This document shows, one piece after another, positions 33,411 through 45,440 of a DNA stretch of 64,000 nucleotides. Source of the DNA: Linyphia triangularis (Eukaryota; Arthropoda; Arachnida; Araneae; Linyphiidae); NCBI GenBank assembly GCA_963978545.1, contig OZ021728.1:1364001-1428000 (forward strand), read 5' to 3'. How positions within the stretch are numbered: the stretch's first letter is position 1; each line of letters starts with the position of its first letter. Both the position numbers and the translations under genes were made by a program. Under the pieces are notes generated by a model. That model had not been told where the DNA came from. It did not search any database and was given only the letters and a program-made list of their open reading frames with translations.

Positions 33411-33749
33411 ATCTGGGTTCTATGTTTTATATCCAGTCAGCTATATCAGCGGCAATTAATGATCACTAATGAAAACTTGGACCATTAATTACCCGTTTCC
33501 TTAACAACTAAAGCGTATCTCGGATTGTTTAGGGACCAGCTTAAACATTCAGACTTTTACTACTCCAGAGAGATCTTCTTCCGCAATGTAATGGAGGGCG
33601 TAAAATTGCTTCAAATCGTTTACAGCATTGTGTTGTGGATAAAACTATAAGAATACGCTTTTGTAGGGAAAAAGAAAGTGGAGATTATATTTAAGAACTG
33701 ATACTTCTTGGCATCGGGGAAGATCCAGTCAGACCATTTACCTAAAGAA
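33411..33749. other. Stretch without a gene
   Basis: About 340 bases; no open frame or repeat recognised. Confidence 0.4.
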
Positions 33750-34443
33750 GGTATACATATACATTAGGAATCGCGAAATTTGACTCAAGTCTGCGTTTTT
33801 GTTTTTTGGTTTTAAAATATTCCCGAATTCATTACCATTAAAATGATACCATTTTCTTTTTGAGACTCAAATTATTTTTTAAATTACAGTGGGTTTTATG
33901 AACCTGTTTTGTATCCCGTTCATTAGTGTAGTAAACTTTAAACGCGTTTTCTGAAGAATGACATTTGGGTGTTATATGACTTGACGCCAACGGTCATACC
34001 TTCATAATAAATGGTCCGATTTACAAAATTCTAACTTTGTTTTGTAGACAATAGTTGCGAATGTATTTTTTATGGAGAATTTAATATTTATTGTTATAAA
34101 CACATTTTTATGCATATTTTAATATTAATTTTTTGTTAAAAACTATATATTTTTTTTAACTTTTTATTTAAAGAACTTATAATTAAATAAATATCGAAGC
34201 CAAATTCAAAATTCTCCATTTGCAATAAAAATCATACCTCTAAGTTAATTACAAGTTTATTTATGTATGTTCAAGTAATGTCCTAATTAGTCACTTTAAT
34301 TGCAATTAGCTGATTAAAAAATTGGCGGAAAAAAAAGTTTATGTATAAAAATGCATAATTTTTAATTCTGATATATACTGCCAAAAAGTTTGAAATTATT
34401 ACCTAAAAATTAAAGAAAATCATCTCGATTGTATATGTATACC
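33750..34443. mobile_element. TTAA-type MITE P1, copy 1 (694 bp)
   Basis: Ends GGTATACATATACA and TGTATATGTATACC. The right flank is TTAA; the left flank is AGAA, a decayed TTAA. Its sister at 48649 lies in the opposite orientation and is flanked by TTAA on both sides. TTAA targeting is typical of piggyBac, but the ends do not show the usual piggyBac CCC start. Confidence 0.85.
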
Positions 34444-34489
34444 TTAAAATTCGGGATCATTTCCGGTCAACCAAAAAGAGGATTGAGAA

Positions 34490-34690
34490 CAAACAGGGCT
34501 GCCACTCAAAATGTAAAACAAAGTTCCCTGACTTTTCCAGGTTTTCCATACAATTTTTTAAAATTTCCAGGTTTCATTTCAAGCCAAAGTAAACAAAACA
34601 TTTTGCATACAATTGCAGTTAAAATTGTAATTTTAGAGAAGTATTATACAGAATTTTTTTTTTTTTTGGTATTTTAATGCGCATTTTTAC
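34490..34690 (+). repeat. Fragment related to the CAGGGTGGCCAC element
   Basis: GGGCTGCCACTCAAAATG and TTTTCCAGGTTTTCCATAC, TTTCCAGGTTTC resemble the outer parts of the element at 13452. One end only. Weak. Confidence 0.4.
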
Positions 34691-35734
34691 CAATTAATCA
34701 AAATTTTGGCGAAAAAAAGCTGAAATCCACTTTTCTTGCGGAAATGTAAAATTTTTGGATTTGCGTCATCAAACACTGGTGTACTTGCACACGATGATAA
34801 ATTGATTATATGGTAGAAGTAGTATACTGTGTATCTCCCTTTATTTTTCCTAGCGGTGAAAACAGTCCAAATATTAAAAAAAAAAGAAAAAGAGAAAAAT
34901 ATATACGCAGCGTTATTTTAAACTACAAAAATAGCTCAATAAGAATATGTCTCTGTACTAATGTGTGCACAGAACAGTAGCGCAGCTTGAAATTTTTTCT
35001 TATGGTTTTAGACAATTTTAGTCTGATAAAGTCCTATAAAGTCCATTAAAAATAATTAAATTGAAGAAAAAGTGAAAATTCTCACTTCTTTTTCGCCAAT
35101 CACGCCAACCTGTACGGAATGTGGCAATAGTCTACCAATGCCAACTTTTTTTAACGATAACTTTTTGGCAGAAACCTCACGATAACCATAGAAAGCAGGG
35201 ATCTCTTTGGGTCACGAATTTTGTTGACTGTTTTGATCGGACTGGTTTTGGCTGGGTTTTGGGGCATTTTCTTTTCTTAATATTCAAATAACTAATTTTT
35301 TTAAAGAAGTTTTGCTTAAATATTTGGAATCAGAAAGAAATTCTTCATAAATATGTACTAATTTCACTCGTTTTTAAAAAATGCGGGAACTGTCCATTGT
35401 TTACATTGAACAAGGGGGGAAAAAAAACCTTTGAAAATTGTCGAAATCACCGGATATTCTTCTGATTCCTCTGGTTGTGACCTAAACTATAGCCAAGGCT
35501 ACAGCCAAAACTATTTCATGGTTTTTGACCATTATTTTTTTCTTCTTCTCAGCTTGAGCTCTATACAATATCGAATCATGATATTTATTGTCGCTCTCAA
35601 TGCCGTCTGCTGATGTTATCGGTTGCATCATTTTGGGCTTAAAGCCACGATATAATTATTTAAGGTAAAATATCCATCGACTGTATCTTGCTAATTTAGA
35701 ACATAACAAACGCAAACAAAAAGAATTGATAACA
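34691..35734. other. Stretch without a gene
   Basis: AT-rich sequence with no recognised open frame, repeat or RNA. Confidence 0.4.
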
Positions 35735-36180
35735 CCTAAAAAATAACCAGCCGTTGTAAAAAAACAAAAACAATGCCAAGTAAAATGGTTAGCCAGAAAA
35801 AATTATGAAATCTGTTGTTTGCCGCCGAGCGGCTGCGTGTAATTTCTTTGGGTAACTTGTACGCAGTGAACTAAATTGAGGTTATTGGGAGCCATAAAGA
35901 ATTAAGACTTGGCCAGCTAAGGTTTTTATAAAATTAGTCTCAATTCAGTGCAATGGGTATACAGTGAAATAAGGTTATTCCGAAATAACTCTAGCCTGCC
36001 AAGTTCTGATTGCCTATGGGGATTCCTCCAAATAATCCCAATTTACTTCATTGTGTACAAGTTACCCAACGAAATTAAACGCGGCTACTTGGCAGCAAAG
36101 AACAGATTTCATACCTTTTTCTGACTAACCATTTAACTTGACGTTTTTTCCCCCTTTAAAGCGTCTGGTTATTTTTTAGG
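35735..36180. mobile_element. Palindromic MITE (446 bp)
   Basis: CCTAAAAAATAACCAG at the left matches CTGGTTATTTTTTAGG at the right. Complementarity continues inward, for example ATGGTTAGCCAGAAAAA against its partner near 36118 and GGTAACTTGTACGCAG against its partner near 36056. It folds for about 170 bases per arm. No clear TSD, so superfamily is open. Confidence 0.78.
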
Positions 36181-36559
36181 AGATACGTTTTTATTTCTTA
36201 GTCTAAACTCGTTCTGAGGGAGAAAGCCGGGAAAATATTTAATTCGTTCCATTTTTTTTTTTCTATATTAATTGGCCGTGGCCTCAATGTCCTCTCGTTG
36301 GTGTGGTGGGGTCGGAGAGAGGGGAAGATTTCGATCTCGTATTCTTATAGATGCTCAAAAATTACTAGACGTATTTGGCTGTGTTAAGCGCTTTATAAAT
36401 GGCAGAAATAGACAGTCGGTAGTTACAAACCAAAACAAAATCACTGTGTCCGAAGTTGCACGCACCGAAGCTTGTATTGAAGCTTGATAGTGAGTCAAGG
36501 GTTGTTTGGAGTAGTTTTGTAAGAGGAATAAATTTTAGTAGGTAAACACTGCTTCATCA
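36181..36559. other. Stretch without an assigned gene
   Basis: A 71-codon open frame at 36272-36487 has no recognisable domain. Left uncalled. Confidence 0.4.
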
Positions 36560-36573
36560 TTTCCTTTGTGAAG

Positions 36574-36751
36574 TTGGTTTTTTTCAGATTATCTGTCGCC
36601 GTCAGCAACACGAGGGTTATAATGCTCCGAAACATTCGTCATTAGACAAGCCAACATACATTTACAAACACCCATGCCTAACACGGGACCCGCAACCTGC
36701 AACCTCGTGGTCTAGAAGCTAGCACGTTAACCACTATACCGTTTGGTCGGC
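36574..36751 (-). mobile_element. SINE S1, copy 8
   Basis: Reverse copy, TSD TTTCCTTTGTGAAG (36560-36573) against TTTCCTTTTTGAAG (36752-36765), one mismatch. The B-box side holds a small internal duplication, CCGCAACCTGCAACC. Confidence 0.9.
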
Positions 36752-36916
36752 TTTCCTTTTTGAAGATTTCATAAGAGTACTAGGGATTGGAAATAAAAAA
36801 AAATTGTCGTTGCCTTATTAACAAACACATAGTTGTAGATTTTGATGTGCTTACGGTATAGGTTCTGAAAGAAAATGCTTTACATCTACAGGACCGGTAC
36901 AAGACGGTATATTTTC

Positions 36917-37453
36917 TAGAGGTCGGAATTATCGATCAAAATAAATATCGATACTATATCGTTGCATAGAAAAAAATATCGATAAAATATCGATCGACAT
37001 GAATTTCTTTTTATTTGATATTCAATTTTGCCAGAAATAAAGTTTTTCGGAGCAAATTTCTACTTTTCATGATTGCCTTTTTGCTAAGTGACTACTTTTT
37101 CAATTGAAATGGATCTATTACAAAAAAAAAAAAGTTATATTTTCGCTTAATTGGTGCGGTGATTTTAAGAAAAATTTAGACAATTTTCAATAGCTTTTAA
37201 GTGTATGTCAAAATATTGAATATTGGTGCCATTTCAACTGTCTCTCAGCCAAGTTCAAACTTTAGTTTTGAAGTATTTGGAAAGGGAATAAAGAAAATCG
37301 AAAAAACACATGGTACTACAAAACGATCATCAAAACACTAAAAATGTTTGAAAATATCGATATATCGGTGACTTATCGATATTTTTAATATCGATATTTC
37401 CTTTTAGAAATATTGATAAAAATATCGTCGTATCGATATATCGCCGACCTCTA
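36917..37453. mobile_element. hAT MITE H1, copy 2 (537 bp)
   Basis: Ends TAGAGGTCGG and CCGACCTCTA, TSD ATATTTTC (36909-36916) against ATATTTCC (37454-37461). Similar to copy 1 throughout, but lacks its long A-run. Dense ATCGAT words at both ends. Confidence 0.9.
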
Positions 37454-37461
37454 ATATTTCC

Positions 37462-38015
37462 CCAATTTTTTTTTTTTCTTAGCCCGAAATAACGAGCTCT
37501 TTCTGCGAAAAGAACAAGGAATCCCAAATCCAAAGGACCAACAAACCATCTCCTTTTTACAAACAACACTAAATCCCTTGTCATCGCACTTCAGTTACAG
37601 AAACAATCACCCGCGTTCTGACACGAGGCCAAACAATAGATTGGCTGTAGATGGAAACGTCATCATCTCTCATTCTTCCTGATAAGAAAGGAAACGCACT
37701 TATCATTTCTATTATCTTACGAAGCAGAAGGGTGCGATAAGTGGCAAGGTCGGGGGTGTCGAGGAACAATTCCCTGGGAGGGCTCCCGTGGGGAAGAGGG
37801 ATGAAGAAATACGAAAATAAACATCGGGATGATATAATAGAAGCCGGATTGCTTGGATTCTAGTGGGAGACTAAGAAACTGTTTTGTTTCGGTTAAACAA
37901 AGATGTGGATGGAAGAAAAGTGATTGACTGAAAGGTAAAATTACAACTTCAAATAATTAAAAACATTCCTTGATGGCTAAGCTACCTTAATTAATCTTAA
38001 GATGAAATTTACATG
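37462..38015. other. Stretch without a gene
   Basis: About 550 bases, partly GC-balanced near 37600-37800. No feature recognised. Confidence 0.4.
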
Positions 38016-38019
38016 ATAT

Positions 38020-38709
38020 TGTTGCGTGGATGGGTTCGAAAGATTTGAAGCCAAAGCAGATTAACACTTGCAGAAATTTATTCCGATATACTCTTCACAG
38101 ATTCTTTTACAAAACCTGAACTTCTCGCTCTAGAAGACTCAATACAGCTCTTTACACAACAATAGATCTCAAACAGAAGTTAAAAACTTGACAACACAAC
38201 TGCTACAAATCGCCGCAAAAGACAATGCAATACAGTTCGCTTTAGAACTACTCTGAATTCTCACTGAGACTCAGTATCTCAACTCAGTAATTCCAGTCAA
38301 CTAACGGACTCAACTAACGACCGTCCTTATATAGGAGTCAAACCTTCTTGAAACTTCTAGAGGTAGATATTTGGAGAACTTTCCAGATCGTAGTCGAAAA
38401 GTCTATACATGTACATGGGGACCGAAAATGTCGCCAAATGGTAGCCAAGTTTCGCGACATTTGGCGACAAAAATTAGTCGCCAAAACCGTCGCCAATTTG
38501 GCGAGATTGCCATTACCATAATGTTAAATGACCTGCTCCTTGTAAAACTCGCTTCCCAGCGTTATCTCTGTAATACTCGTTATCAAGCATTAAGACACAC
38601 ATTGCAGGAAAGCAAACCCTTGCACTGCCTTATGCGAAATGTACATAAATTTATCTTTTTACATAATTAATGCTACGAAATATTTACAAATATACAGAAA
38701 TTCGTAACT
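38020..38709 (-). mobile_element. Solo LTR L1, copy 3 (690 bp)
   Basis: TGTTGCGTGG to CGTAACT, the last base mutated from A. TSD ATAT at 38016-38019 and 38710-38713. TCGCCAA and TTGGCGA words lie at 38430-38510. Confidence 0.88.
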
Positions 38710-38794
38710 ATATATTCACAAGTGCCAATGAAATTGACTCCTTACATTCCGAACACCAGTATACTCAAGGCTCAAGTAATGTTGTCCCGAAGTG

Positions 38795-38935
38795 TATAGT
38801 AATGGTCATTGCCTATACTCGCTATGTTACAATCTTCAACCCCAAATCATTTAGAAACTACATTCCTATCAAACCTTCACGAAATTTGATGGGTAGGCAC
38901 GAAAAGAATCACTTCATGAAATGACATGAACTAAA
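38795..38935 (+). repeat. Dispersed repeat R1, partial
   Basis: GTAATGGTCATTGCCTATAC, GCTATGTTACAATCTTCAAC and CATTTAGAAACTACATTCC, then GGTAGGCACGAAAAGAATCA. Colinear with 48540-48644. Confidence 0.6.
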
Positions 38936-39489
38936 CCTTTGCAGTCCAGGCCTTTTTCGATCGGAGGGACCAGCAACTCGAGACGTTTCCCGCCATTTTT
39001 GGTTGATTACAGATCCACTTCAAAGAAACTAAACACAGTGTATTGGGCCTTGCATCGAGTTTCCGCATCAAACCTAGTGGTCCTCTCGAGTTGTGGCATC
39101 AAATCATGTGGTGAGTCAGAGTCACCTCTGGAGTGCAAAGGGTTAAAAACTCTAAAATAATAGCGTCTAATATATTTAATTTTATAAATTCAAATGAAAA
39201 ATAGCAAAAGGCTATTGCAGATGCCATCTTATCTTGTCGCAAATTTTTTTTTTCACGAGGAATGTTGAAAGAAGCAGGCGCGTTAAATGAGAAGTCTATT
39301 ACCTTTAAGTTTCATGCGTAATATAGTGAAAAGCATACATTAATGGTCTTGTTTATCAGACATTAGGAGGTTTTACATGTGCCATGTTGAACCGCTGAAG
39401 AAGAACAAATCAAAAACTCGATAGCGAGTGAAATTCAGATATGATGCAAAAGACAAGGTAAATAATTTCCTCTTTGTGTTTGTTTTCGA

Positions 39490-39660
39490 AGCCCAGTGGC
39501 TTAGTGGTAACGCATCGCGCTGCCACGCCACAGGTCAGCGGTTCAATCTCCGGACTGTGCAAGGTTGACTCAGCCCTTCTTCCCTTAAGTGACCATGGCT
39601 CCCCCCCCCCCCTTCTCCCGGGTCTCTTACGCCACTGAGTTCAGTTTTTGTTTCTGTTTT
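39490..39660 (+). mobile_element. Third tRNA-like SINE head (type S3)
   Basis: A box TGGCTTAGTGG at 39497-39507 and B-box-like GGTTCAATCTCC at 39540-39551, about 32 bases apart. No acceptor stem pairing, so not a working tRNA. A long C-run follows at 39601-39612. Whether the unusual sequence on to about 40010 (GGCCATCTGGCGATGGTCCAG) belongs to it is unknown. Confidence 0.6.
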
Positions 39661-40080
39661 CAATTGATCTTTACGAAGTGCTAGTTTTTAAGTGAGAATA
39701 CATTCTCTTTGCTGTTAGTTTTGTTTTTATTTTATCTAATGCCCGATGGTTCGCATCGCATGCGAGTAAGGCTAGCTTCAATGGTGACAGTTCTGGTTTG
39801 CTAGTGGCAAGTCAATTTTTTAGGCAAGCCTTTTCTGTGACACTATTTTACCTAAGCTGGCAACAGCAGTTAAATGACTGCTGGCTCTACTGTAGGCCAG
39901 ACTGTCACTTTCATGCACTGAAAAGTGAAGGCCATCTGGCGATGGTCCAGCAGTGAAGGTGATGTCCATAGTCAGTCACCCAGTGCTGGCCCAGATGATT
40001 TGTTTTTACTGGGGTCTAATGTATTTAAATTCTTGAAAATATTCTTATCTTGAAAATTCAAAAAGCAAAAGAATACTGCT
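39661..40080. other. Stretch after S3, unclassified
   Basis: GC-balanced patch with short inverted words (AGCAGTTAAATGACTGCT near 39865; AAAAGTGAAGGCC and GGTCCAGCAGTGAAGG). It could be the body of S3 or another short element. Confidence 0.35.
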
Positions 40081-40084
40081 GTAT

Positions 40085-40250
40085 AGGCAACGACCGACGT
40101 AAGGATTTCAAATACAAAATAAAATATGAGACTCAATTGTCGAGTTTTTAATTTATGTCATTTCATAAAGTGATAATTTTGGTCCATTCAATTTCAAGGT
40201 TTTATACAAAGTAGAGTTTCTAAATGCACTGAGCCAGATGATTAAATGAT
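40085..40250 (-). repeat. Dispersed repeat R1, reverse copy
   Basis: GACGTAAGGATTTCAAATAC, TCGAGTTTTTAATTTATG, TCATTTCATAAAGTGAT and TTTCTAAATGCACTGAG, colinear with 49495-49650. Confidence 0.6.
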
Positions 40251-41151
40251 GGCGAGTTTTAGCTTACTAGCTTTTCCTCCTTAGTTTCTTACCTAATATA
40301 TTGTAGAACCGTAAATATGAGTTGAACTAATTTCCCCAGAGACGGAGATTGAAGTATTCAGCTCGTTGATGGTATCTTTTTAAAACATACTAAAAATGTG
40401 GAAAAATCTGAGAGTGTAAAATGCGATTTTTTAGCCGCCAACTTTGAAATTTTTTAAAAAAAAATCATACAAATTCGTATCTGGTATCAAATTAAGGAAA
40501 ATGTTATTCTGAAAAAAAGTTATGATTTTGGTTTTAAAAAATAAAGACAATTAACAAAACAGTTGCCCCCCCCCCCCCAAAAAAAAACAACTTATTCAGC
40601 GTTAAAATTAAATAATAAAATTACACGGTATTTTCACGCTGGAAAAACACTATAACGACGGTTTTTAAAAGTAAAATATTTAAAAATATGAAATAGGTAG
40701 TATCTGATATAAGTTCTGATACAGTTTCTTCTGGTATAAATTCCGCTTCCGAACTGCTGAAGTACCGATGTCGATGACAAAGCATTCTATCTAATTTTGA
40801 TGGCTGTCACGTCATTAAAAGGTCGCTTTTGAACACGTTTCTATCATCGTTTTGGAATACTAATAAATTTAACCTATAATTGTTGAAACTTTTTCTCGTT
40901 TCGAAAGTTATTTTAATCAGAATAAACAAAATGTAATTGGACGTGATTGCAAATATTTAATATGGAGTGTAGTCCAGTCAATTCAGCATTGCGTTGCGTA
41001 GTAACGCTACAAGAGAAAGGTTTTTAACCCATCATGTTCAAACTCTTTCCTCTTGACAAAATTATTTTAATCAGAATAAGTAAGAGATGTTTGGAGGAGA
41101 GAACATAAATTCACATTCATTATAAATGAATAAATATTGAAAAGTAGTTGC
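40251..41151. other. Stretch without a gene
   Basis: C-run at 40566-40580. No open frame or known repeat. Confidence 0.4.
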
Positions 41152-41155
41152 ATAT

Positions 41156-41868
41156 TGTTACGAATTTTTGTATATTTGTAAATATTTCGAAGTGTTAATT
41201 TTGTAAATAGGAAAATTTATGTACATTTCGCATAAGGCAGTGCAATAGTTCGTCTTTACTTTGCTTCCCTACAATGTGTGTCTTTATGCTTGATAACGAG
41301 TTTTACAGAGATAACGCTGGGAAGCGAGTTTTACAAAGAGCAGGGCATTTAACATTATGGTAATGGCAATCTCGCCAAATTTGCGAGATAGAGCCAAGTT
41401 GGCGACGGTTTTGGCGACTAATTTTTGTCCCCAAATTTGGCTGCCGTTTGGCGATATTTTCGGTCCCCATGTACATGTATAGGACTTTTCGACTACGATC
41501 TGGAAAGTTCTCCAAATATGTACCTCTAGAAGTTTCGAGAAGGTTCGCCTCCCCTATATAAGCCAGAGTGAGTTGACTGAGTTAGTTGACTGGAATTACT
41601 GAGTTGAGATACTGCGTCGCAGTGAGCATTCAGAGTAGTTCTAAAGCGAACTGTATTGCATTGTTTTTTTGCGGCGATTTTAGCAGTTGTGTTGTCAAGT
41701 TTTTAACTGCTGTTTTGTGCTCTAATGAGGTGAAAAGAGATATATTGAGCCTACTAGAACGAGAAGTTCTGAAGTTGTAAGAGAATATATGAAGAGTTAT
41801 ATTGGAATAAATTTCTGCAAGTTTTGATATGCTTTGGCTTCAAGTCTTTCGAATCCATCCACGCAACA
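41156..41868 (+). mobile_element. Solo LTR L1, copy 4 (713 bp)
   Basis: TGTTACGAATTT to CCACGCAACA, TSD ATAT at 41152-41155 and 41869-41872. CTATATAAG near 41553 and GGAATAAATTTC near 41804 serve as presumed promoter and poly(A) signal. Confidence 0.91.
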
Positions 41869-41872
41869 ATAT

Positions 41873-43439
41873 TTTGGTTAAAGAAATGGTTTTAATATTT
41901 ATATGTCAACACGAAACACACGCTGACAACAGAAACGCTGCTGTGTTAATGAATATAAAATTTTGCAATGCATATAAATGATTTTTGTTCACAACTTTGT
42001 TTTAATGGGTTATATCTGCAAAAACAGTTTAGAATAATTTAAGTAACACTAAAAAAGCATTCAAACGAAATTTCTTCTTACATACAGCCACCTTGCAAAT
42101 TTCTCTATTTAATAAAAGATAATGATAATTTTTTTTGCAAATACATCGTTTCGCCAACACATCAAAATGTCACGAAACTTTCAACAAATCGAAAGGGCAT
42201 ATCAGAGCCAACCTAAAAAAGTGTTTTTACTATTTTTATTTCCGTTTTTTTCTTCAGTTACATGAAATTCTCTCGGCATCTTTAAGGTGAGACAGCATTG
42301 AAAAAAACTGTCGAAATCCGTTATCCTTAAAGCGCTCTATCTGAAGATTTATTTATGTGAGCGTGAACAGTATTTAGAATTTTTTTCCTACATCTTATGA
42401 AATACTGGTATTCGATAACATCCAAACATTTTTTTTAGCGCCTTAAAAAGTATTTTATTCAAGAACAAACTTTACTGAAAGAAGTGGAAGTCACGAAATC
42501 TTTGCGCATCGTGGAAAAGATGCTACTAGAGCAGTATTTATTCAGAAATTTTAAATTCTACCGGTTACGGTACGATTATATTCCAAATCAAAACTTGGGG
42601 TGTGGAACGTTGCAAAACATTCAATTGCATTATAGTGTTGGTCTCTGCATTTAAACTATAATCAGATTAGTGCAATTAACTGTTTCCATTTTTTTTATTT
42701 GCGAGAGTTTGAAAATTGACTAGCTTGGGAATATTTTTGTCGTTACAATGTTTCTTTTTTTTTATTGCGGGCAGGGGGGATGTTTAAAACACCTTAATAA
42801 GTAAAATAGCGATTTTGATCAAAATCGTCAGTGAAGGTTTTTTTTTGCATTTGCCATAAAATATTGTTTATAAAACATTTCAATGTAATTATGATCTTTC
42901 AATGGCAGCAAACTTGCGCGTTAAAACCTTGCTACTACATTTGAACATCGTTGATCAAACCGTACAGGAGTTATACTGATCACAGACAGATACCCAGGTA
43001 TTTTTTTATAAATAACTTTTTAGAATTCACGAATTTCTAAAACATATTAAAAAAAAAAAAAAATACTGAATGCAACATTTTCTTTACGTTATAAAGGGAG
43101 TTATGTTACAAATAACTGAAAGGATTTTTAATTGAAAATATTTTTAATACCTGGTGTTGTTCGCTCGCATATTATTTGTTGCCAGCGAGTTGCTTATATG
43201 TAAATTTTTGTTTCCTTATATAACCCTCTGTGTCTCGAGTTGGGATCAGAAGTCTGAATAAACAAGCCTCACATTCAACCGATTCCTTTCTTTTTCTAAC
43301 TCTTGTTTTCCTTGCAGCGGATAGGTTGACATCAGCGTCAACACTCGCAGATGTGCAAATACTCTCATACTTTTTATACTTTTACTTGTATACTTTTTAT
43401 AGATCCCACAACTGATTGAGTAACACATAACTTCAATTT
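41873..43439. other. Stretch without a gene
   Basis: The first 110 bases are distantly like 50720-50790. TTATATAACCC near 43218 and GAATAAAC near 43255 look like LTR parts, but no LTR ends can be found. Rest unassigned. Confidence 0.4.
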
Positions 43440-43744
43440 TACACTCACCTCCAAAAGTTAAGCACGGAGCGGTAAAATGCCAAAAAAATAAAAAAATGGA
43501 CAAGTACTGCTTTGATTGACACGAAATGCTGCACGTAAGTAGCTCTATGTTTACTTATAAGACAAAACAAAGAATTGCAAGCATATATAGAAAAAAAAAA
43601 AAAATCAATTTTTAAAAATTATAAGATGACGTCATATTTGCGTCATTAACAAAATGATGTTTAAATTCAAAACAAATAACAAAAACTGACATTAATATGG
43701 TATGTGAGCCTGCATACAAAGTGTGCAGCGTGTGATCATGCTCG

Positions 43745-44780
43745 TTACGCGGTGATCATCAACCGCTGAGTCCAATAATCGTATTCCTCCTGTATGGCGC
43801 CGACCAAACGGTATAGTGGTTAGCGTACTAGCTTCTAGACCGCGAGTCCCGTGTTAGGCATGGGTGTTTGTATGTTGGCTTGTCTAATGACGAATGTTTC
43901 GGCGCGCCCTCGTGTTGCCGCCAGATAATCTGAATACAACCTCCTGTATGGCAGTTTCTAAATCTCTGATAGTGGATGGATCGCAAAGATTTCCAAAGAT
44001 TAAAAGATTAAGGTTCGGCGAGTAATCTCCTCCAGAAAGTCGTCAACGATGACAGCTCTATGGGAACTCGTTCATTAAAATGAAAGAAGGACCAACTGCT
44101 GCAGCGTCAAGTTTCACAATGGGGGTCTAAGACTTTATTTCGATACCGTACAACCGTCACAGAACTTCGCCGGGAGATATGCAGGTCAGTGCGATATCGC
44201 GATGAAATCCCTGCCCAGACCACTTTGCTTCCACCTTGTAATGAGCGATGTTTGGTGATGTTCTGGGACCAATTGGGTGTGCCTTGTTCCTTCCAGAACC
44301 ATACATGCTTATCATCGGGTTGTAGGGCAAATCTGGACTCATTTGGGAACATAACGTTGCCCCAATCAGACACAGTCCATTTTGCATGTTGGCGGCACCT
44401 CTTTAATAGTGTCCCTTTGGATTGGACGGATAAAGAAACACAAACTCGTGGTATCCGAGCGAACAGACCATTCATGTGTAGCCGTCGATGAACAGTAGTG
44501 ACAGGTATCGTATTACCCTCTGCAACCATAAATGTCACACGTGTGGAGGGTGATCTTCGATTCTGCTTGACTACAACAGCAATATATCGATCTTCTGCGT
44601 AACCGTTGGATGACTGGCTATAGGTCTTCGGACAGCTGTTTGGAATAATTTCCATAATCGTGAAATGACGGAATGATGAACGCTGAAAAAAAGAGCAACA
44701 TCTGTGATAGACTGTCCTCCTTCAATGCGTCCGACCGCAAGCCAGTGCTCAGAATCTTCCATTCGTCTTCTGGAAGCCAT
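43745..44780 (-). pseudogene. Tc1-type transposase 2, heavily damaged
   Basis: Starts MASRRRMEDSEHWLAVGR with a helix-turn-helix (SITDVALFFSVHHSVISRLW), shifts frame near 44600, then reads RSPSTRVTFMVAEGN, VTTVHRRLHMNGLFAR and on through FPNESRFALQPDD, where the first catalytic Asp has become Asn. HVWFWKEQGTPNW and GGSKVVWAGIS follow. The region with the second and third catalytic residues is deleted and frameshifted (FILMNE, then VDDF-like text). It ends IRDLETAIQEEYDYW with the SINE inside, and TAA at 43745-43747. Confidence 0.87.
43799..43939 (+). mobile_element. SINE S1, copy 9, inside Tc1 transposase 2
   Basis: Forward copy with a perfect 13-bp TSD, CCTCCTGTATGGC (43786-43798 and 43940-43952). 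It is the shortest copy (141 bp): GGTTGCGAG of the B box is deleted, as is AAATG of TTTGTAAATGTATG, and it has the GCGCGCCC and CGCCAGATAATC deletions. It should lack internal promoter activity. Confidence 0.91.
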
Positions 44781-45254
44781 TAAAACACGTGTAGCTTGAA
44801 AACAAATTGTACGAATGTTCTAAACACCTTTCATCAACACTTACATGCAACTCCTGTAATCCTTCACAATGCCGGCTTCGTATAAGACTGCCTGGTTTAC
44901 ATATTTCTCAACGCGACACCGTGATTGCATGTTACCTAACATATTTGCATACTTCCTCCTACCTTTGCACTAAATTTCAGCTTCTTTAATACAGATTGGC
45001 TTACGGAAATTAACATTTTCCTCTCCGCGCTTAACTTTTGGAAAATAATGTAACACAAAACATTAGAATTTAGAAGCACTTAATAAAGAGGCAGTCAATA
45101 AAGTTTTATTATTAATGCTAACACAATGTTCATAGTAGCAACGAATACGAACTTAATAAACCCACATGTTAGACCATTGGATGCAGTTGCTTGATTTATA
45201 GCTTCGTTAACTTTGAGGAAGAAAAAGTTTCATAAATTGAAAACTTAAGTGGAA

Positions 45255-45440
45255 GTGCTTGTAAGGGTCATTCTCATTACTCGCTTTGATACAATCTTCT
45301 AAGACCAGTGCATTGACGTAAGGTTTTCGAACAAAAAACAAATTGTATTAGACCCTCTTTTCGAGTTTTTAATTGACGTCATTTCATTGACCTTTTTCGC
45401 CCCTGGACCATTGCGAGTACAGGGAATGCTCCTTACTAGG
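45255..45440 (+). repeat. Dispersed repeat R1, partial
   Basis: GGGTCATTCTCATTACTCGC, TGATACAATCTTCTAAGACC, CATTGACGTAAGG and TTAATTGACGTCATTTCATT. The two ends seen apart elsewhere are joined here, so the middle is deleted or R1 is compound. Confidence 0.55.

Larger units (their letters stand above)
43442..45050 (-). mobile_element. Tc1-like transposon 2, split by a SINE (1,609 bp)
   Basis: CACTCACCTCCAAAAGTTAA at the left and the complement of CATTATTTTCCAAAAGTTAA at the right form the ends, with TA at 43440-43441 and 45051-45052. Without the SINE it would be about 1.45 kb. The gene lies on the minus strand. Confidence 0.88.

Noticed and set aside
38371..38670. Frames reading PDRSRKVLYMYMG in several places
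   Set aside because: These are reads through solo LTRs, without coding function.
43140..43330. Possible LTR with TATA-like and AATAAA-like words
   Set aside because: No TG...CA ends or TSD could be found.
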